From contig ATWE01000001.1 of NCBI GenBank assembly GCA_000421085.1, forward strand, positions 62,001-126,000: DNA of 64,000 nt, written 5' to 3'. Within the stretch, counting starts at the first letter, position 1; each line of letters starts with the position of its first letter. The translations under genes and the position numbers were made by a program. Of this stretch, positions 61,473 to 64,000 are shown piece by piece. The notes beneath the pieces are model-generated. The model was not told where the DNA came from and did no database searches. It worked only from the letters and a program-made list of their open reading frames with translations. Source of the stretch: Ensifer sp. USDA 6670. Lineage in GTDB: Bacteria; Pseudomonadota; Alphaproteobacteria; Rhizobiales; Rhizobiaceae.

Positions 61473-62261
61473 TCACATCGTGGCGGACTGCGGCAATACG
61501 AAGGGGATGTCGTGTGCCGGAGCAACGCTCACCCGCATTCGGCAGCCGAAGACCGCTTCCATGGTCTCGTCGGTCAGCACGTCTTTCGGTGCTCCGCGCG
61601 CCCGGATGCGGCCGGCTTTCATCATCACGATCTGATCGGCAAACATCGATGTTAGGTTGAGATCGTGCATGACTGCGACGACGCCGCCGCCATCGGCGCA
61701 GAATTGGCGCGCAAGCCGCATGATTGTGAGCTGGTGGCGGATGTCGAGGCTCGATACCGGCTCATCGAGCAGGAGATAGCGCGGTTCACCGTCTGCGACC
61801 GGGGCCGAGATCTGGCAGAGGACGCGGGCGAGCTGGACCCGCTGCTGTTCGCCGCCCGATAGCTCCTGGTAGAAGCGGCCGGAAAACCCGGCAAGATCGA
61901 CCGCCTCGAGCGCCTGGTCGGCAAGCCGGCCGTGGGCGGAAGCCTCGCCGCCGTTGGCCATGAGGCCGAGGCGAACGATCTCCCGAACGGTGAACGGAAA
62001 GGAGATGACGGTCGACTGCGGCAGCACGCCGCGCTTGAGCGCAAGCTCCCATGGCTTCAAGCTTGCGATGTCGCGACCGTTGATGGTGACCCTGCCGGCC
62101 GACGGCGTGAGCTCGCCCGAGATCGCCTTCAAGGTCGTGGTCTTTCCCGATCCGTTCGGACCGACGATTGCAGTCATTGCACCGGGGGCGGCATCGAGGG
62201 AGATGCCGTGCAGCACCTGTCTTCCGGCGAGGCGGACGGAAATGTCTGACGCTCTGATCAT
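61473..62261 (-). CDS. hmuV: haem ABC transporter ATP-binding protein HmuV
   Basis: A 262-residue ATPase of the haem importer HmuTUV. Walker A is GPNGSGKTT, the signature is ELSGGEQQRVQLARVL, Walker B is LLLDEPVSSLD and the switch is VMHDLNLTSMFAD. The ATG at 62261 gives the usual family length; a TTG at 62273 overlapping the hmuU stop is an alternative. It is the last of the three hmu genes here. Confidence 0.93.
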   Translation of the reverse strand: MIRASDISVRLAGRQVLHGISLDAAPGAMTAIVGPNGSGKTTTLKAISGELTPSAGRVTINGRDIASLKPWELALKRGVLPQSTVISFPFTVREIVRLGLMANGGEASAHGRLADQALEAVDLAGFSGRFYQELSGGEQQRVQLARVLCQISAPVADGEPRYLLLDEPVSSLDIRHQLTIMRLARQFCADGGGVVAVMHDLNLTSMFADQIVMMKAGRIRARGAPKDVLTDETMEAVFGCRMRVSVAPAHDIPFVLPQSATM

Positions 62262-62269
62262 GGTCGCAG

Positions 62270-63388
62270 TCAAAGTCCCATGTTCGACCGGCCCCTGAGC
62301 AGGACCCAGAGAAAAAAGGGCGCACCCACGAAGGCGGTGATGATGCCGATCGGCAGTTCGGCCGGCGACACGATCGTGCGGGCGAGCATGTCGGCGAAGA
62401 TGAGAAGCGTGCCGCCGAGCAGGGCTGAGGCCGGCAGCAGGTAACGATGATCCGGGCCTATGACCAGCCGCAGGAGATGCGGAACGACGATGCCGACGAA
62501 GCCGATGCCGCCGCTGACGGCCACCGACGCGCCGGTGGCACCGGCGACGCTGAAGACGGCAATGTTTTTCAACCGCTGAACCGGGACGCCCATGTGATAG
62601 GCAGCGGCTTCGCCGAGTGTGATGGCGTTGAGCCCGCGCGCCAGGAAAGGGACGACTGCAAGAGACAGGAGGATGATCGGTCCGGCGGCGGCGATCTTGG
62701 TCCAGTTGGCGCCGGCAAGCGATCCGAGGCCCCAGAAAGTGAGATCGCGCAGTTGCTTGTCGTCCGCGATGAAGACGAGTACGCCCGTCACTGCACCGGC
62801 AAGAGCGCCCAGCGCAATGCCCGCCAGCAGCATCGTCGCTACCGAGGTCTGGCCGCCGCGGGTCGCGATCCGGTAGAGCAGCAGCGTCGTGGCAAGGCCG
62901 CCGAGAAAGGCGCCGAAGGGGAGGGCATAGAAGCCGAAAACTGCGAATAGCGGGCCAAAGGCAACGTCACCGAGCACGATCAACAGCACCGCGCCGAGGC
63001 TTGCGCCGGAGGAAACCCCGACGAGGCCGGGATCGGCCAGCGGGTTGCGGAAGAGGCCCTGCATCACCACACCGGAAACGGCAAGCGATGCGCCGACGAG
63101 CATTCCGAGCACGGCGCGCGGCAGCCGGATATCGAGGATGATGATTCGGTCGCGCGCGCTCATGGCCTGATCGGTCTCGCCGGAGAGCCAGCGAAAGATA
63201 TTGGCAAGCGAGGCATCCGCGGCGCCGGTCGTGATCGAGGCCATGAACGTCGCCGCCGCAAGCATCGCCAGCACGGCGATCAGGCAACGCGCCAGGCCCG
63301 CCCGGTCTCCGCTGCGCCAGTCGCGGACGATCCGGGCGGCAAGTGCCGGCCTGCGCATCGCGCCTTTTATGGCCTCACTGCGAGGCAT
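62270..63388 (-). CDS. hmuU: haem ABC transporter permease HmuU
   Basis: A 372-residue FecCD-family permease with about ten helices. Landmarks are RLPRAVLGMLVGASLAVSGV then MQGLFRNPLADPGLVGVSSGASLGAV, and near the C terminus GGIGFVGIVVPHLLRLVIGPDHR. It forms the haem channel with HmuV as motor. The start overlaps the end of hmuT by 14 bp and the stop lies next to hmuV, so the three are coupled. Confidence 0.94.
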   Translation of the reverse strand: MPRSEAIKGAMRRPALAARIVRDWRSGDRAGLARCLIAVLAMLAAATFMASITTGAADASLANIFRWLSGETDQAMSARDRIIILDIRLPRAVLGMLVGASLAVSGVVMQGLFRNPLADPGLVGVSSGASLGAVLLIVLGDVAFGPLFAVFGFYALPFGAFLGGLATTLLLYRIATRGGQTSVATMLLAGIALGALAGAVTGVLVFIADDKQLRDLTFWGLGSLAGANWTKIAAAGPIILLSLAVVPFLARGLNAITLGEAAAYHMGVPVQRLKNIAVFSVAGATGASVAVSGGIGFVGIVVPHLLRLVIGPDHRYLLPASALLGGTLLIFADMLARTIVSPAELPIGIITAFVGAPFFLWVLLRGRSNMGL

Positions 63389-63998
63389 TGGTCTTCTTTC
63401 CGTAGATTGCGGCGTTCAGTTCGCGGATGGCACCTGCCGTGCGGGGACCGAAGCCGAGCAGATGCAGCCCATCCATGCGGATCAGCGCCTTGTTCTTTGC
63501 CGCCGGCGTCAGGCCGAGCGCCGGAAGGGCGAAGAGTTCATCGGGGCCTGCAGCGTGGCTATCGCCGCGGTTCATCATCAGGACCACATCGGGCTTGGCC
63601 TCGATGATCGCCTCCTCAGTCAATGCCTTGTAGCCGGGCAAGATGCCGACGGCGTTGACAGCGCCGGCAAGCTCGATAATGCCGGCGGCGGCGGTGCCGC
63701 TACCGGAGGCGAGGACCCTGCCGCCCTGGGTGCTCAGGATGAAGAGGACACGCTTGCGCTCGCCTTCCGGGCGAGCGGCACTGTCGGCCACGGCGGCGGC
63801 GAGATCCTTCTCTACGGATTGTGCGAGCGTTTCGGCTTTTTCCTTCACGCCGAGGAAAGCTCCGACCGCGCGGATCTTGTTGACGATGCCGTCCTTGTCA
63901 TAGGTCTCGGGGATGCTTGTGAAGGGAATGTTTGCCTCCTTGAGCACGGCGAGCGCTTCCGGCGGGCCGCTGCCCTCGACGGCGACGATTGCCGTTGG
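63375..63998 (-). CDS. hmuT: haem ABC transporter substrate-binding protein HmuT (partial)
   Basis: The C-terminal 207 residues of the periplasmic haem-binding protein; the N terminus and signal peptide lie beyond the right edge. The visible part has the TroA-like fold of this family (PFTSIPETYDKDGIVNKIRAVG, VLFILSTQGGRVLASGSGTAA, EAIIEAKPDVVLMMNRG, LLGFGPRTAGAIRELNAAIYG). It delivers haem from the outer-membrane receptor system to HmuUV. It overlaps hmuU by 14 bp. Confidence 0.92.
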   Translation of the reverse strand, partial: PTAIVAVEGSGPPEALAVLKEANIPFTSIPETYDKDGIVNKIRAVGAFLGVKEKAETLAQSVEKDLAAAVADSAARPEGERKRVLFILSTQGGRVLASGSGTAAAGIIELAGAVNAVGILPGYKALTEEAIIEAKPDVVLMMNRGDSHAAGPDELFALPALGLTPAAKNKALIRMDGLHLLGFGPRTAGAIRELNAAIYGKKTNASQ

Positions 63999-64000
63999 AT

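Overview
The window reads as the chromosome of a Sinorhizobium/Ensifer species (Rhizobiales), close to S. meliloti. This rests on gene content recognised by sequence: a livHMGFK transporter, an interrupted urease operon, a smoCEFGKS-mtlK polyol operon, a CyaC-type adenylate cyclase, the phyR / rsiA1-rpoE2 / rsiC general stress locus and hmuTUV. The GC-rich coding sequence and the rhizobial palindromic and mosaic intergenic repeats agree with it. Both ends of the window cut genes.

Layout. 1-1050: end of a PotC-like permease plus a nitrilase-family hydrolase. 1.2-5.3 kb: a probable quinone/aromatic detoxification cluster with an MhqO-type dioxygenase, an FMN reductase, an MhqO-MhqD fusion and an SDR; then a Crp/Fnr regulator, a lone receiver protein and cysQ. 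8-13.5 kb: livHMGF, a small DUF6867-type membrane protein, and livK. 13.7-16.5 kb: an OhrR-type regulator divergent from a Tat-exported hydrolase/peroxidase, then a 2-hydroxyacid dehydrogenase. 16.5-25.7 kb: the urease operon ureD-A-B-C-E-F-G, interspersed with a DUF1272 protein, a small LprI-like protein, a protein carrying all three sialyltransferase (GT29) motifs, and an inserted ftrA-rhodanese-broken GNAT segment followed by a peroxiredoxin and an ABM-domain protein. 25.7-30.3 kb: an RND pump and its adaptor.

30.9-46.1 kb: reductive pyrimidine catabolism, with an NMT1-type ABC transporter, dihydropyrimidinase, a beta-ureidopropionase-like amidohydrolase, a RutR-like TetR regulator and the PreT/PreA dihydropyrimidine dehydrogenase. 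It is interrupted by cyaC and a LysR/oxidoreductase pair. Two similar RutR-like operators sit at the two key promoters. 46.3-56.3 kb: the sorbitol/mannitol operon from the SmoC regulator to a pentulose-type kinase. 56.3-60.2 kb: the general stress locus, with face-to-face RpoE2-type promoters and a candidate stress sRNA. 60.4-61.3 kb: two small membrane proteins. 61.5-64 kb: the haem importer hmuVUT, whose hmuT is cut by the window end.

Most of the window is ordinary rhizobial chromosome. The least explained item is the GT29-like protein inside the urease operon. Next come the candidate RpoE2-controlled sRNA, the MhqO-MhqD fusion, and a DUF559 nuclease-fold gene wedged inside the pyrimidine ABC operon together with a repeat. 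No tRNA, rRNA, CRISPR array, transposase or integrase was seen.
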